Source: Rhynchopus sp. YZ270_cl-10 (Eukaryota; Euglenozoa; Diplonemea; Diplonemida; Diplonemidae). From it: a DNA stretch of 64,000 bases. Below, piece after piece: positions 53,091 through 64,000 of the stretch. How positions within the stretch are numbered: position 1 is the stretch's first letter; the number at the start of each line of letters is the position of its first letter. The stretch is taken from assembly GCA_964035575.1 (NCBI GenBank), contig OZ037898.1, forward strand, positions 1,240,001 to 1,304,000, given 5' to 3'. A program made the position numbers and the translations under genes. The notes beneath the pieces are model-generated. The model was not told where the DNA came from and searched no databases. It saw nothing but the letters and a program-made list of their open reading frames with translations.

Positions 53091-53404
53091 AGAAACGCTT
53101 CTCCAGTTCAAGCCATTGAGTTGGAAACACCCTCACTCTGCTCTGTGCTGCGATCCTTGAACTGTCCACTGCAGGAGTTATGAGCTGCTCTGTGAGACCA
53201 GCCTGGCCCGGTTCACCCCATTTCACTCTGATTGTTGCCCTGGTTTACACCAAGGCCGCAAACAGGACAGTAGACTAACACGGACAACACATCAACACAG
53301 AAGTTGAAGGTGCCTTTGGTCCACCTCAAAGAGTGCCCAGTTCTGGAGAAGCTTGCCCCCCCAGAAGCTAGGGGTTTCAGGATGCAGCCAACACATCCCG
53401 GCTC
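53091..53404 (-). ncRNA. SRP RNA: SRP RNA, unit 2
   Basis: Class II box at 53428-53460. Confidence 0.9.
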
Positions 53405-53555
53405 AATAGATACCATATTGTCGGAATACAAGACAGGGTTGTCTAGTTGGAGGTGGGTCAGGTCAAAAACGTGGTTTTGAAGATCCTCACTTCTTGTGTG
53501 TGTGTTTTTTTTTTGCTTTGCACAAAGACACACAAAGACAATCATGCTAACGTAA

Positions 53556-53670
53556 AAAAGGCCAGTCTCTTTCGAAACCGGCCATGTTTTGACAAAGTTG
53601 TGTGAGAAGAGTAATCTTCATGCTTCCATACCAATGAAGTACAGAAACTGTAGCTTTAGAAATCGTTGGT
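53556..53670 (-). ncRNA. SL RNA: Spliced-leader RNA, unit 2 copy b
   Basis: Full copy with the GGCCGGTTTC hairpin variant. Confidence 0.92.
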
Positions 53671-53889
53671 TGCTCTTTTTCTCTACACAGCTTTCGACAT
53701 GTATATGCTCAGGGAAGCATGCCAGTAGCATAAACCATATGGTCGTTTTTTGAAACCAATATTTCAATGGGTCACTGCAGCCTGCCACTTGCCACCTGTG
53801 TATGATGGGTTGTCTGCACATATGTGTTGGTCTGGGAAGCATGAAGAAGACACCAGTGTAAAAAATACGTGTGATCCGGGGGACAAAAA

Positions 53890-53994
53890 AAAAGTTGATA
53901 CTTTCTCGATTAATGCGTGTCATCCTTGCGCAGGGACCATGCTAATCTTCTCTGTATCGATCCAATTTTAACGGATGTCCCATTTCTGGGGTCC
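53890..53994 (-). ncRNA. U6: U6 snRNA, unit 2
   Basis: Class II box at 54018-54050. Confidence 0.96.
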
Positions 53995-54134
53995 AGTATA
54001 TGTGCACAAGGTGGTTGACAAGACAGGGGCCCCTTGTTGGAGTTGGGTCAGGGTCTGAATGTGGTTCTAAACTTCTGCTGTTGTTGTGTGGGTTTTTTTT
54101 GCTTCTTGTGCACAAGACGATCGTGTTAACGTAA

Positions 54135-54249
54135 AAAAGGCCAGTCTCTTTCGAAACTGGCCATGTTTTGACAAAGTTGTGTGAGAAGAATAATCTTCAT
54201 GCTTCCATACCAATGAAGTACAGAAACTGTAGCTTTAGAAATCGTTGGT
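54135..54249 (-). ncRNA. SL RNA: Spliced-leader RNA, unit 2 copy c
   Basis: Full copy. Confidence 0.92.
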
Positions 54250-54553
54250 TGCCCTTTTTCTCTACAATGTTCTAAGTGCCAACATGTCCTGGGAATCATG
54301 CCATATGTATCATTATTATGGTGGGTTTTTTTTCTAACATAGCCGTAGAGTGGCTTATAAACATACCTAAGGATGCCCAATGTGCTCGAAAGTCCAAAAA
54401 TCTTGGGAATACGGGATATTTGGGCTCATTTGAGTCAATTGCGTGGTCGTACAATTTAATCTGAGCATTACACATATCCTAATCACCAAAATATTCGAAG
54501 AACATGGGAATCATGTGTGTTTTTTGGGTTTGCACAAGGTGATGTTAACGTAA

Positions 54554-54668
54554 AAAAGGCCAGTCTCTTTCGAAACTGGCCATGTTTTGACAAAGTTGTG
54601 TGAAGAATATAATCTTCATGCTTCCATACCAATGAAGTACAGAAACTGTAGCTTTAGAAATCGTTGGT
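54554..54668 (-). ncRNA. SL RNA: Spliced-leader RNA, unit 2 copy d
   Basis: Full copy, 419 bp from copy c. Confidence 0.92.
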
Positions 54669-54986
54669 TGCCCTTTTTCTCTACAATGTTCTAGGTACCC
54701 ACTTGTTCTGGGAAGCCTTCTGCCAATGTCTATAATACGGTTGCTTTTTCGTACCTGACATCTTGGTCACTGTGAAGGTTCTACATAAAAATATCCTTAA
54801 GTGTGATCCTACAGAAGGATATTCGACAGAGTCAACAGTGGCTTCTGAAGGGGAACAAGTGTCACAAATATGGTTTTGCAGGCGATATAAAAATGGGGTG
54901 CAGTAAGCACTTGTGTGTTATGTCATGTGTGAATCGTGTGTGTTTTTGGGTTTGCTTCTTGTGCACAAGACGATCATGCTAACGTA

Positions 54987-55103
54987 AAAAAGGCCAGTCT
55001 CTTTCGAGACTGGCCATGTTTGACAAAGTTGTGTGAGAAGAATATAATCTTCATGCTTCCATACCAATGAAGTACAGAAACTGTAGCTTTAGAAATCGTT
55101 GGT
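54987..55103 (-). ncRNA. SL RNA: Spliced-leader RNA, unit 2 copy e
   Basis: Full copy with hairpin GGCCAGTCTC. It replaces two SL genes of the right arm, as expected from SL-SL recombination. Confidence 0.92.
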
Positions 55104-56187
55104 TGCCTTTTTTCTCTACAACGTTCTGAGTACAGACGTGTCCTGGGAAGCATGCCAGTAGTGTAAAAAATATGATGGTTTTTTTGTACCTAACATCTTG
55201 TACACTGAGAAGGTTCTGCACAAGTGGAAGCCTATATAAGGATATTCATAAGAGTCAAAAGGGGCTTCTGAAGGGGTATATGGGTAGTATGAGCTCATAT
55301 GAATCCATTAAAAGCGTCTATGGCATGATCTAAGCATCACATAATTTCTGAAATCAATACCAACCACAATTTACGGCTATTTTTCCAGCAATAGCCGTAT
55401 CATGGCTTATAACCATACCTAAGGATGTCCAATATGCTGGAAAAGTTAATAATCTTGGGTATATAGGGTTTTTGGGCACATTTGAGTCAATTGCGGGGTC
55501 TTACGATTTAATCTGAGCATCACACATATCCTAATCACCTATATAATCGAAAAACACATACAAAATGACCTACATAGCCGTAAAATGACCCAAATGTGCA
55601 TATTCGGGTTGAAATTTCATTTTTTCGGAAAGTTTTTTTTTCTCAACAATTACATGGGTGAGTTCCGAGTACATTATGGGGTCGTAAGTTTTTATTCAAG
55701 CATCACACATTATGTAGAATAATTTATGCCATACAATGTTACCAAAAAAAGTCGATTTTTGGTCACTTTTTCAAAAATATGAAAATTCGATTTTTGGGTA
55801 CTAGATAGGTCTTTCCGGTGCAAAAACGACCGTTAAATGGATTCTCCGGGGTCCTAAGGCCCCAAAAATCACTTTTGGACACACGGGCAATATCCCAGTA
55901 TACCCTAGGAAATTGGTGGGAACCCAAAAATTGGCCTCAAAATCCGACCAAAACCAAGGTTTCTGTAGAGGTACATGTGAACCTCATGTGTGTTCTGGAG
56001 ACCCATTTTGTTTTTAAAAGTGAATCTAAATAGCCAAAAATTCCAAAGACAAAGACAGATGTCTATAGGGAGGCACATTGGCGGTGGTAGTTTTGGTGTG
56101 TTAACTTTACGTGGTGTCTATATGTTACCACCCCAACACACTTCCCTGTGGACATAGCTTTGTGACACGACTGGGAGAAAAGGAGGT

Positions 56188-56333
56188 ATTCTTGCGCTCG
56201 GGATAATTCCATAAGCAATGACCAAATAGGGACGCTGTGGAGAGATTGCTGGTTGAAAACTACCCAATTCCCGCCATGGGCCGCTTCGGCGTTGCCACAT
56301 TGGCAATTTGTGTAGCTGCTTCGGCGGCCTTGT
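56188..56333 (+). ncRNA. U4: U4 snRNA, unit 3
   Basis: The upstream box reads ACTTCCC, as in the palindrome spacer. Confidence 0.92.
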
Positions 56334-56482
56334 TTTTACTAATAAGATTGATCATCACCTTCACTTACTTCCCTGTGACATGGGTGTGTAATCTGCTTGC
56401 CTTGTTGTTTCCTAGTAATATTGATCATAATCATGCTTCCCTGTACATGGGTGTCGAATTCGGTATGGACTAAAAAGAAGTC

Positions 56483-56672
56483 ATACCTTCTCGGCCTTTT
56501 GGCTAAGATCAAGTGTATTATCTGTTCTTATCAGCTTAATATCTGATACAGTGCCTTGTGCACTGATGATATTAACGCAATTTCTCATTGGGGTGACGGG
56601 TCGCCAGGGCAACCTGGTCCGTTCACACATGTTGCCCTGGAGCTGCACAACATCCAGGAGTGGCATACCCTC
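56483..56672 (+). ncRNA. U2: U2 snRNA, unit 3
   Basis: The box GCTTCCC at 56435 is 48 bp upstream. The 3' flank is shorter than in unit 2 (one TACCATACA block fewer). Confidence 0.93.
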
Positions 56673-56750
56673 TTTTTTAACAAAACAAAAACAAACATAC
56701 CATACATACCATACATACACAGTGGTTACCACTGTGATGTGGGTTATTAA

Positions 56751-56866
56751 AAACAGAGGTCGGAGCGAGCCTCTCAATGTCAGAGGCTTCAAAGCATTTC
56801 ACGAGAAAACTCGCCCCTGTCCTTCTTCATCACTATCACTTGACCGAACACTCCCTGCAAGGAAGC
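56751..56866 (-). ncRNA. RNA-B copy, unit 3
   Basis: Flanking T6 lost upstream (GCGATGCTTAGGC); terminal hairpin kept. Confidence 0.22.
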
Positions 56867-56932
56867 CTGTAAAAGGCGATGCTTAGGCAACAACACAGAC
56901 ACAGGGGGGGTGCTGGGTGGGAAAATATAAAA

Positions 56933-57259
56933 AAGGGTGCTTGCGTTGTGTGCTGGATCGGGACCACCAGTAAACTGGCAGCCCCACATCCAGTTCTAAT
57001 ATTTGAAGTGTGAAATAGAACGCAGTCAGAATTAGTGTTACACGCTAATGTAAGAATAATCATCATGGGTAATATTCTGTACGAACGTACGGGATTTACA
57101 TCATATGAAAGTAGTTCCGCCTTGGGCCATATCAGGCCCAACAGCAGGACCGCATCATAAAAATTGTAAAGAATTTTCTTAAATAGAAAGGTCTTTTCAA
57201 GTTTTAGCTGTTGCTGAACGAGTTGTTTGGTTTCGAAGTAGCACACTAACTTAGCACCC
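56933..57259 (-). ncRNA. RNA-A copy, unit 3
   Basis: Class II box at 57283-57315. Small indels in the middle; terminal hairpin and T6 kept. Confidence 0.5.
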
Positions 57260-57375
57260 AAACATAGGGAGAGTATGGGAAAACAAGACAGGGTTGTCTT
57301 GTTGGAGGTGGGTCAGGGTGACACACACTTTGTACATGCATCATATGTGTGAATGTTTTTTCTCATGGTGACGTA

Positions 57376-57492
57376 AAAAAGGCCAGTCTCTTTCGAGGCT
57401 GGCCATGTTTGACAAAGTTGTGTGAGAAGAATATAATCTTCATGCTTCCATACCAATGAAGTACAGAAACTGTAGCTTTAGAAATCGTTGGT
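57376..57492 (-). ncRNA. SL RNA: Spliced-leader RNA, unit 3 copy a
   Basis: Full copy. Confidence 0.9.
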
Positions 57493-57656
57493 TGCCCTTT
57501 TTCTTAACATTGCTCTAAGCACCAACATGTGCTGGTAAACATGCCACTTGTGGTGAATAATGTGGGTAGGAATGGTCTGGGCAACGTGGTGGGGTGTATC
57601 AACAACACATGTGTATGGTGATGTGGAAACAATGTTCACATGGAAAAATGTAAAAA

Positions 57657-57970
57657 AGAAACGCTTCTCCAGTTCAAGCCATTGAGTTGGAAACACCCTC
57701 ACTCTGCTCTGTGCTGCGATCCTTGAACTGTCCACTGCAGGAGTTATGAGCTGCTCTGTGAGACCAGCCTGGCCCGGTTCACCCCATTTCACTCTGATTG
57801 TTGCCCTGGTTTACACCAAGGCCGCAAACAGGACAGTAGACTAACACGGACAACACATCAACACAGAAGTTGAAGGTGCCTTTGGTCCACCTCAAAGAGT
57901 GCCCAGTTCTGGAGAAGCTTGCCCCCCCAGAAGCTAGGGGTTTCAGGATGCAGCCAACACATCCCGGCTC
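57657..57970 (-). ncRNA. SRP RNA: SRP RNA, unit 3
   Basis: Class II box at 57994-58026. Confidence 0.9.
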
Positions 57971-58121
57971 AATAGATACCATATTGTCGGAATACAAGAC
58001 AGGGTTGTCTAGTTGGAGGTGGGTCAGGTCAAAAACGTGGTTTTGAAGATCCTCACTTCTTGTGTGTGTGTTTTTTTTTTGCTTTGCACAAAGACACACA
58101 AAGACAATCATGCTAACGTAA

Positions 58122-58236
58122 AAAAGGCCAGTCTCTTTCGAAACCGGCCATGTTTTGACAAAGTTGTGTGAGAAGAGTAATCTTCATGCTTCCATACCAA
58201 TGAAGTACAGAAACTGTAGCTTTAGAAATCGTTGGT
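58122..58236 (-). ncRNA. SL RNA: Spliced-leader RNA, unit 3 copy b
   Basis: Full copy. Confidence 0.92.
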
Positions 58237-58455
58237 TGCTCTTTTTCTCTACACAGCTTTCGACATGTATATGCTCAGGGAAGCATGCCAGTAGCATAAA
58301 CCATATGGTCGTTTTTTGAAACCAATATTTCAATGGGTCACTGCAGCCTGCCACTTGCCACCTGTGTATGATGGGTTGTCTGCACATATGTGTTGGTCTG
58401 GGAAGCATGAAGAAGACACCAGTGTAAAAAATACGTGTGATCCGGGGGACAAAAA

Positions 58456-58560
58456 AAAAGTTGATACTTTCTCGATTAATGCGTGTCATCCTTGCGCAGG
58501 GACCATGCTAATCTTCTCTGTATCGATCCAATTTTAACGGATGTCCCATTTCTGGGGTCC
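58456..58560 (-). ncRNA. U6: U6 snRNA, unit 3
   Basis: Class II box at 58584-58616. Confidence 0.96.
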
Positions 58561-58700
58561 AGTATATGTGCACAAGGTGGTTGACAAGACAGGGGCCCCT
58601 TGTTGGAGTTGGGTCAGGGTCTGAATGTGGTTCTAAACTTCTGCTGTTGTTGTGTGGGTTTTTTTTGCTTCTTGTGCACAAGACGATCGTGTTAACGTAA

Positions 58701-58815
58701 AAAAGGCCAGTCTCTTTCGAAACTGGCCATGTTTTGACAAAGTTGTGTGAGAAGAATAATCTTCATGCTTCCATACCAATGAAGTACAGAAACTGTAGCT
58801 TTAGAAATCGTTGGT
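58701..58815 (-). ncRNA. SL RNA: Spliced-leader RNA, unit 3 copy c
   Basis: Full copy. Confidence 0.92.
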
Positions 58816-59119
58816 TGCCCTTTTTCTCTACAATGTTCTAAGTGCCAACATGTCCTGGGAATCATGCCATATGTATCATTATTATGGTGGGTTTTTTTTC
58901 TAACATAGCCGTAGAGTGGCTTATAAACATACCTAAGGATGCCCAATGTGCTCGAAAGTCCAAAAATCTTGGGAATACGGGATATTTGGGCTCATTTGAG
59001 TCAATTGCGTGGTCGTACAATTTAATCTGAGCATTACACATATCCTAATCACCAAAATATTCGAAGAACATGGGAATCATGTGTGTTTTTTGGGTTTGCA
59101 CAAGGTGATGTTAACGTAA

Positions 59120-59234
59120 AAAAGGCCAGTCTCTTTCGAAACTGGCCATGTTTTGACAAAGTTGTGTGAAGAATATAATCTTCATGCTTCCATACCAATG
59201 AAGTACAGAAACTGTAGCTTTAGAAATCGTTGGT
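59120..59234 (-). ncRNA. SL RNA: Spliced-leader RNA, unit 3 copy d
   Basis: Full copy. Confidence 0.92.
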
Positions 59235-59552
59235 TGCCCTTTTTCTCTACAATGTTCTAGGTACCCACTTGTTCTGGGAAGCCTTCTGCCAATGTCTATA
59301 ATACGGTTGCTTTTTCGTACCTGACATCTTGGTCACTGTGAAGGTTCTACATAAAAATATCCTTAAGTGTGATCCTACAGAAGGATATTCGACAGAGTCA
59401 ACAGTGGCTTCTGAAGGGGAACAAGTGTCACAAATATGGTTTTGCAGGCGATATAAAAATGGGGTGCAGTAAGCACTTGTGTGTTATGTCATGTGTGAAT
59501 CGTGTGTGTTTTTGGGTTTGCTTCTTGTGCACAAGACGATCATGCTAACGTA

Positions 59553-59669
59553 AAAAAGGCCAGTCTCTTTCGAGACTGGCCATGTTTGACAAAGTTGTGT
59601 GAGAAGAATATAATCTTCATGCTTCCATACCAATGAAGTACAGAAACTGTAGCTTTAGAAATCGTTGGT
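59553..59669 (-). ncRNA. SL RNA: Spliced-leader RNA, unit 3 copy e
   Basis: Full copy. Confidence 0.92.
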
Positions 59670-60753
59670 TGCCTTTTTTCTCTACAACGTTCTGAGTACA
59701 GACGTGTCCTGGGAAGCATGCCAGTAGTGTAAAAAATATGATGGTTTTTTTGTACCTAACATCTTGTACACTGAGAAGGTTCTGCACAAGTGGAAGCCTA
59801 TATAAGGATATTCATAAGAGTCAAAAGGGGCTTCTGAAGGGGTATATGGGTAGTATGAGCTCATATGAATCCATTAAAAGCGTCTATGGCATGATCTAAG
59901 CATCACATAATTTCTGAAATCAATACCAACCACAATTTACGGCTATTTTTCCAGCAATAGCCGTATCATGGCTTATAACCATACCTAAGGATGTCCAATA
60001 TGCTGGAAAAGTTAATAATCTTGGGTATATAGGGTTTTTGGGCACATTTGAGTCAATTGCGGGGTCTTACGATTTAATCTGAGCATCACACATATCCTAA
60101 TCACCTATATAATCGAAAAACACATACAAAATGACCTACATAGCCGTAAAATGACCCAAATGTGCATATTCGGGTTGAAATTTCATTTTTTCGGAAAGTT
60201 TTTTTTTCTCAACAATTACATGGGTGAGTTCCGAGTACATTATGGGGTCGTAAGTTTTTATTCAAGCATCACACATTATGTAGAATAATTTATGCCATAC
60301 AATGTTACCAAAAAAAGTCGATTTTTGGTCACTTTTTCAAAAATATGAAAATTCGATTTTTGGGTACTAGATAGGTCTTTCCGGTGCAAAAACGACCGTT
60401 AAATGGATTCTCCGGGGTCCTAAGGCCCCAAAAATCACTTTTGGACACACGGGCAATATCCCAGTATACCCTAGGAAATTGGTGGGAACCCAAAAATTGG
60501 CCTCAAAATCCGACCAAAACCAAGGTTTCTGTAGAGGTACATGTGAACCTCATGTGTGTTCTGGAGACCCATTTTGTTTTTAAAAGTGAATCTAAATAGC
60601 CAAAAATTCCAAAGACAAAGACAGATGTCTATAGGGAGGCACATTGGCGGTGGTAGTTTTGGTGTGTTAACTTTACGTGGTGTCTATATGTTACCACCCC
60701 AACACACTTCCCTGTGGACATAGCTTTGTGACACGACTGGGAGAAAAGGAGGT

Positions 60754-60899
60754 ATTCTTGCGCTCGGGATAATTCCATAAGCAATGACCAAATAGGGACG
60801 CTGTGGAGAGATTGCTGGTTGAAAACTACCCAATTCCCGCCATGGGCCGCTTCGGCGTTGCCACATTGGCAATTTGTGTAGCTGCTTCGGCGGCCTTGT
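60754..60899 (+). ncRNA. U4: U4 snRNA, unit 4
   Basis: Same as unit 3. Confidence 0.92.
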
Positions 60900-61048
60900 T
60901 TTTACTAATAAGATTGATCATCACCTTCACTTACTTCCCTGTGACATGGGTGTGTAATCTGCTTGCCTTGTTGTTTCCTAGTAATATTGATCATAATCAT
61001 GCTTCCCTGTACATGGGTGTCGAATTCGGTATGGACTAAAAAGAAGTC

Positions 61049-61238
61049 ATACCTTCTCGGCCTTTTGGCTAAGATCAAGTGTATTATCTGTTCTTATCAG
61101 CTTAATATCTGATACAGTGCCTTGTGCACTGATGATATTAACGCAATTTCTCATTGGGGTGACGGGTCGCCAGGGCAACCTGGTCCGTTCACACATGTTG
61201 CCCTGGAGCTGCACAACATCCAGGAGTGGCATACCCTC
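61049..61238 (+). ncRNA. U2: U2 snRNA, unit 4
   Basis: Same as unit 3, box at 61001. Confidence 0.93.
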
Positions 61239-61316
61239 TTTTTTAACAAAACAAAAACAAACATACCATACATACCATACATACACAGTGGTTACCACTG
61301 TGATGTGGGTTATTAA

Positions 61317-61432
61317 AAACAGAGGTCGGAGCGAGCCTCTCAATGTCAGAGGCTTCAAAGCATTTCACGAGAAAACTCGCCCCTGTCCTTCTTCATCACT
61401 ATCACTTGACCGAACACTCCCTGCAAGGAAGC
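61317..61432 (-). ncRNA. RNA-B copy, unit 4
   Basis: Same as unit 3. Confidence 0.22.
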
Positions 61433-61498
61433 CTGTAAAAGGCGATGCTTAGGCAACAACACAGACACAGGGGGGGTGCTGGGTGGGAAAATATAAAA

Positions 61499-61825
61499 AA
61501 GGGTGCTTGCGTTGTGTGCTGGATCGGGACCACCAGTAAACTGGCAGCCCCACATCCAGTTCTAATATTTGAAGTGTGAAATAGAACGCAGTCAGAATTA
61601 GTGTTACACGCTAATGTAAGAATAATCATCATGGGTAATATTCTGTACGAACGTACGGGATTTACATCATATGAAAGTAGTTCCGCCTTGGGCCATATCA
61701 GGCCCAACAGCAGGACCGCATCATAAAAATTGTAAAGAATTTTCTTAAATAGAAAGGTCTTTTCAAGTTTTAGCTGTTGCTGAACGAGTTGTTTGGTTTC
61801 GAAGTAGCACACTAACTTAGCACCC
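61499..61825 (-). ncRNA. RNA-A copy, unit 4
   Basis: Class II box at 61849-61881. Confidence 0.5.
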
Positions 61826-61941
61826 AAACATAGGGAGAGTATGGGAAAACAAGACAGGGTTGTCTTGTTGGAGGTGGGTCAGGGTGACACACACTTTGTA
61901 CATGCATCATATGTGTGAATGTTTTTTCTCATGGTGACGTA

Positions 61942-62058
61942 AAAAAGGCCAGTCTCTTTCGAGGCTGGCCATGTTTGACAAAGTTGTGTGAGAAGAATAT
62001 AATCTTCATGCTTCCATACCAATGAAGTACAGAAACTGTAGCTTTAGAAATCGTTGGT
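61942..62058 (-). ncRNA. SL RNA: Spliced-leader RNA, unit 4 copy a
   Basis: Full copy. Confidence 0.9.
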
Positions 62059-62222
62059 TGCCCTTTTTCTTAACATTGCTCTAAGCACCAACATGTGCTG
62101 GTAAACATGCCACTTGTGGTGAATAATGTGGGTAGGAATGGTCTGGGCAACGTGGTGGGGTGTATCAACAACACATGTGTATGGTGATGTGGAAACAATG
62201 TTCACATGGAAAAATGTAAAAA

Positions 62223-62536
62223 AGAAACGCTTCTCCAGTTCAAGCCATTGAGTTGGAAACACCCTCACTCTGCTCTGTGCTGCGATCCTTGAACTGTCCA
62301 CTGCAGGAGTTATGAGCTGCTCTGTGAGACCAGCCTGGCCCGGTTCACCCCATTTCACTCTGATTGTTGCCCTGGTTTACACCAAGGCCGCAAACAGGAC
62401 AGTAGACTAACACGGACAACACATCAACACAGAAGTTGAAGGTGCCTTTGGTCCACCTCAAAGAGTGCCCAGTTCTGGAGAAGCTTGCCCCCCCAGAAGC
62501 TAGGGGTTTCAGGATGCAGCCAACACATCCCGGCTC
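62223..62536 (-). ncRNA. SRP RNA: SRP RNA, unit 4
   Basis: Class II box at 62560-62592. Confidence 0.9.
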
Positions 62537-62685
62537 AATAGATACCATATTGTCGGAATACAAGACAGGGTTGTCTAGTTGGAGGTGGGTCAGGTCAAAA
62601 ACGTGGTTTTGAAGATCCTCACTTCTTGTGTGTGTTTTTTTTTTGCTTTGCACAAAGACACACAAAGACAATCATGCTAACGTAA

Positions 62686-62800
62686 AAAAGGCCAGTCTCT
62701 TTCGAAACCGGCCATGTTTTGACAAAGTTGTGTGAGAAGAGTAATCTTCATGCTTCCATACCAATGAAGTACAGAAACTGTAGCTTTAGAAATCGTTGGT
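62686..62800 (-). ncRNA. SL RNA: Spliced-leader RNA, unit 4 copy b
   Basis: Full copy. Confidence 0.92.
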
Positions 62801-63020
62801 TGCTCTTTTTCTCTACACAGCTTTCGACATGTATATGCTCAGGGAAGCATGCCAGTAGCATAAAGCATATGGTCGTTTTTTGAAACCAATATTTCAATGG
62901 GTTACTGCAGCCTGCCACTTGCCACCTGTGGGTGATGGGTATGTCTGCACATATGTGTTGGTCTGGGAAGCATGAAGAAGACACCAGTGTAAAAAATACG
63001 TGTGATCCGGGGGACAAAAA

Positions 63021-63125
63021 AAAAGTTGATACTTTCTCGATTAATGCGTGTCATCCTTGCGCAGGGACCATGCTAATCTTCTCTGTATCGATCCAATTTT
63101 AACGGATGTCCCATTTCTGGGGTCC
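63021..63125 (-). ncRNA. U6: U6 snRNA, unit 4
   Basis: Class II box at 63149-63181. The upstream TATA-like word is ATATATAC as in the left arm, not ATATAC as in the other minus-strand copies. Confidence 0.96.
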
Positions 63126-63264
63126 AGTATATATGCACAAGGTGGTTGACAAGACAGGGGCCCCTTGTTGGAGTTGGGTCAGGGTCTGAATGTGGTTCTA
63201 AACTTCTGCTGTTGTTGTGTGGGTTTTTTTGCTTCTTGTGCACAAGACGATCGTGTTAACGTAA

Positions 63265-63379
63265 AAAAGGCCAGTCTCTTTCGAAACTGGCCATGTTTTG
63301 ACAAAGTTGTGTGAGAAGAATAATCTTCATGCTTCCATACCAATGAAGTACAGAAACTGTAGCTTTAGAAATCGTTGGT
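63265..63379 (-). ncRNA. SL RNA: Spliced-leader RNA, unit 4 hybrid copy c/d
   Basis: The downstream flank equals copy c of unit 3 and the upstream flank equals copy d. It is therefore a recombinant gene that is still full-length. Confidence 0.92.
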
Positions 63380-63696
63380 TGCCTTTTTTCTCTACAATGT
63401 TCTAGGTACCCACTTGTTCTGGGAAGCCTTCTGCCAATGTCTATAATACGGTTGCTTTTTCGTACCTGACATCTTGGTCACTGTGAAGGTTCTACATAAA
63501 AATATCCTTAAGTGTGATCCTACAGAAGGATATTCGACAGAGTCAACAGTGGCTTCTGAAGGGGAACAAGTGTCACAAATATGGTTTTGCAGGCGATATA
63601 AAAATGGGGTGCAGTAAGCACTTGTGTGTTATGTCATGTGTGAATCGTGTGTGTTTTTGGGTTTGCTTCTTGTGCACAAGACGATCATGCTAACGT

Positions 63697-63813
63697 AAAA
63701 AAGGCCAGTCTCTTTCGAGACTGGCCATGTTTGACAAAGTTGTGTGAGAAGATATAATCTTCATGCTTCCATACCAATGAAGTACAGAAACTGTAGCTTT
63801 AGAAATCGTTGGT
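63697..63813 (-). ncRNA. SL RNA: Spliced-leader RNA, unit 4 copy e
   Basis: Full copy. One base is lost between exon and Sm-like site (GAAGATATAATC). Confidence 0.9.
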
Positions 63814-64000
63814 TGCCTTTTTTCTCTACAACGTTCTGAGTACAGACGTGTCCTGGGAAGCATGCCAGTAGTGTAAAAAATATGATGGTTTTTTTTGTAC
63901 CTAACATCTTGTACACTGAGAAGGTTCTGCACAAGTGGAAGCCTATATAAGGATATTCATAAGAGTCAAAAGGGGCTTCTGAAGGGGTATATGGGTAGTA

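Larger units (their letters stand above)
51470..56039 (+). repeat. Tandem RNA-gene unit 2 (U4-U2-RNA-B-RNA-A-SRP-U6-5 SL)
   Basis: 52090-56035 is a direct copy of 28911-33290, lacking one SL gene. 51470-52090 is the inverted copy of the palindrome spacer. 55320-56039 is gene-free arm sequence. At about 56040 the arm breaks off and the next unit starts in the U3-U4 intergenic sequence. Confidence 0.9.
56040..60605 (+). repeat. Tandem RNA-gene unit 3, 4566 bp
   Basis: Essentially identical to the next unit at a shift of exactly 4566 bp. 59886-60605 is gene-free arm sequence. Confidence 0.95.
60606..64000 (+). repeat. Tandem RNA-gene unit 4, cut by the window end
   Basis: Follows unit 3 at 4566 bp until about 63380. 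There one SL-to-SL interval (419 bp) is missing. A few point changes lie near 62880-62945. Confidence 0.95.

Overview
The window is nuclear DNA of a euglenozoan protist, almost certainly a diplonemid. The diagnostic signal is a set of about 26 spliced-leader (SL) RNA genes. Each has a 39-nt exon that begins ACCAACGATTT, contains CAGTTTCTGTACTTCATTG and ends at a GTATGG donor. This resembles the trypanosome SL and, from memory, the published Diplonema SL even more closely. No complete host protein gene is visible. The window is non-coding RNA genes, retrotransposons and satellites.

Layout. 1-864: 3' end of a low-complexity host-like ORF. 958-3331: about 297 apparently perfect copies of an 8-bp satellite. 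3412-20460: a 401-bp satellite interrupted by two head-to-tail non-LTR retrotransposons (LINEs). Element 1 (3455-13630) lacks the RT catalytic YxDD motif and is broken into several frames. Element 2 (13630-19245) has one intact 1597-codon ORF. Both have zinc fingers, a reverse transcriptase, a restriction-like endonuclease and OTU-type cysteine protease domains. 19756-36800: a giant inverted repeat with arms of about 7.9 kb around a spacer of about 1.3 kb. The arms carry SL RNA, U6, SRP (7SL) RNA and an unassigned Pol III-like RNA. The spacer carries U2, U4, U3, U5 and a truncated U1. 36830-38290 and 39010-39660: short tandem repeats. 38728-49482: 34 tRNA genes covering all 20 amino acids, interrupted by a fold-back repeat and a 2.2-kb non-autonomous DNA transposon with a 9-bp target duplication. 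49566-50440: two 5S rRNA genes. 50726-64000: an intact U1, U5 and U3, followed by three direct copies (period 4566 bp) of the U4-U2-RNA-B-RNA-A-SRP-U6-SL block.

How it works together. This is a factory for RNA-processing and translation RNAs: SL RNA for trans-splicing, U1/U2/U4/U5/U6 for the spliceosome, U3 for rRNA processing, SRP RNA for secretion, and 5S and tRNAs for translation. Two promoter classes can be read by eye. A GCTTCCC-like box lies exactly 48 bp upstream of the inferred +1 of SL, U2, U4, U5 and U3. A 33-bp box (TGACCCACCTCCAAC ... CCTGTCTTGT) lies about 23 bp upstream of U6, SRP RNA and the unassigned RNA-A.

The most unusual observation is that 8 of the 34 tRNA genes encode C instead of the near-universal U at position 33, which suggests either C-to-U editing or an unusual tolerance. 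U1 has a shifted 5' splice-site recognition sequence, and U2 reads GTATTA where most eukaryotes have GTAGTA.
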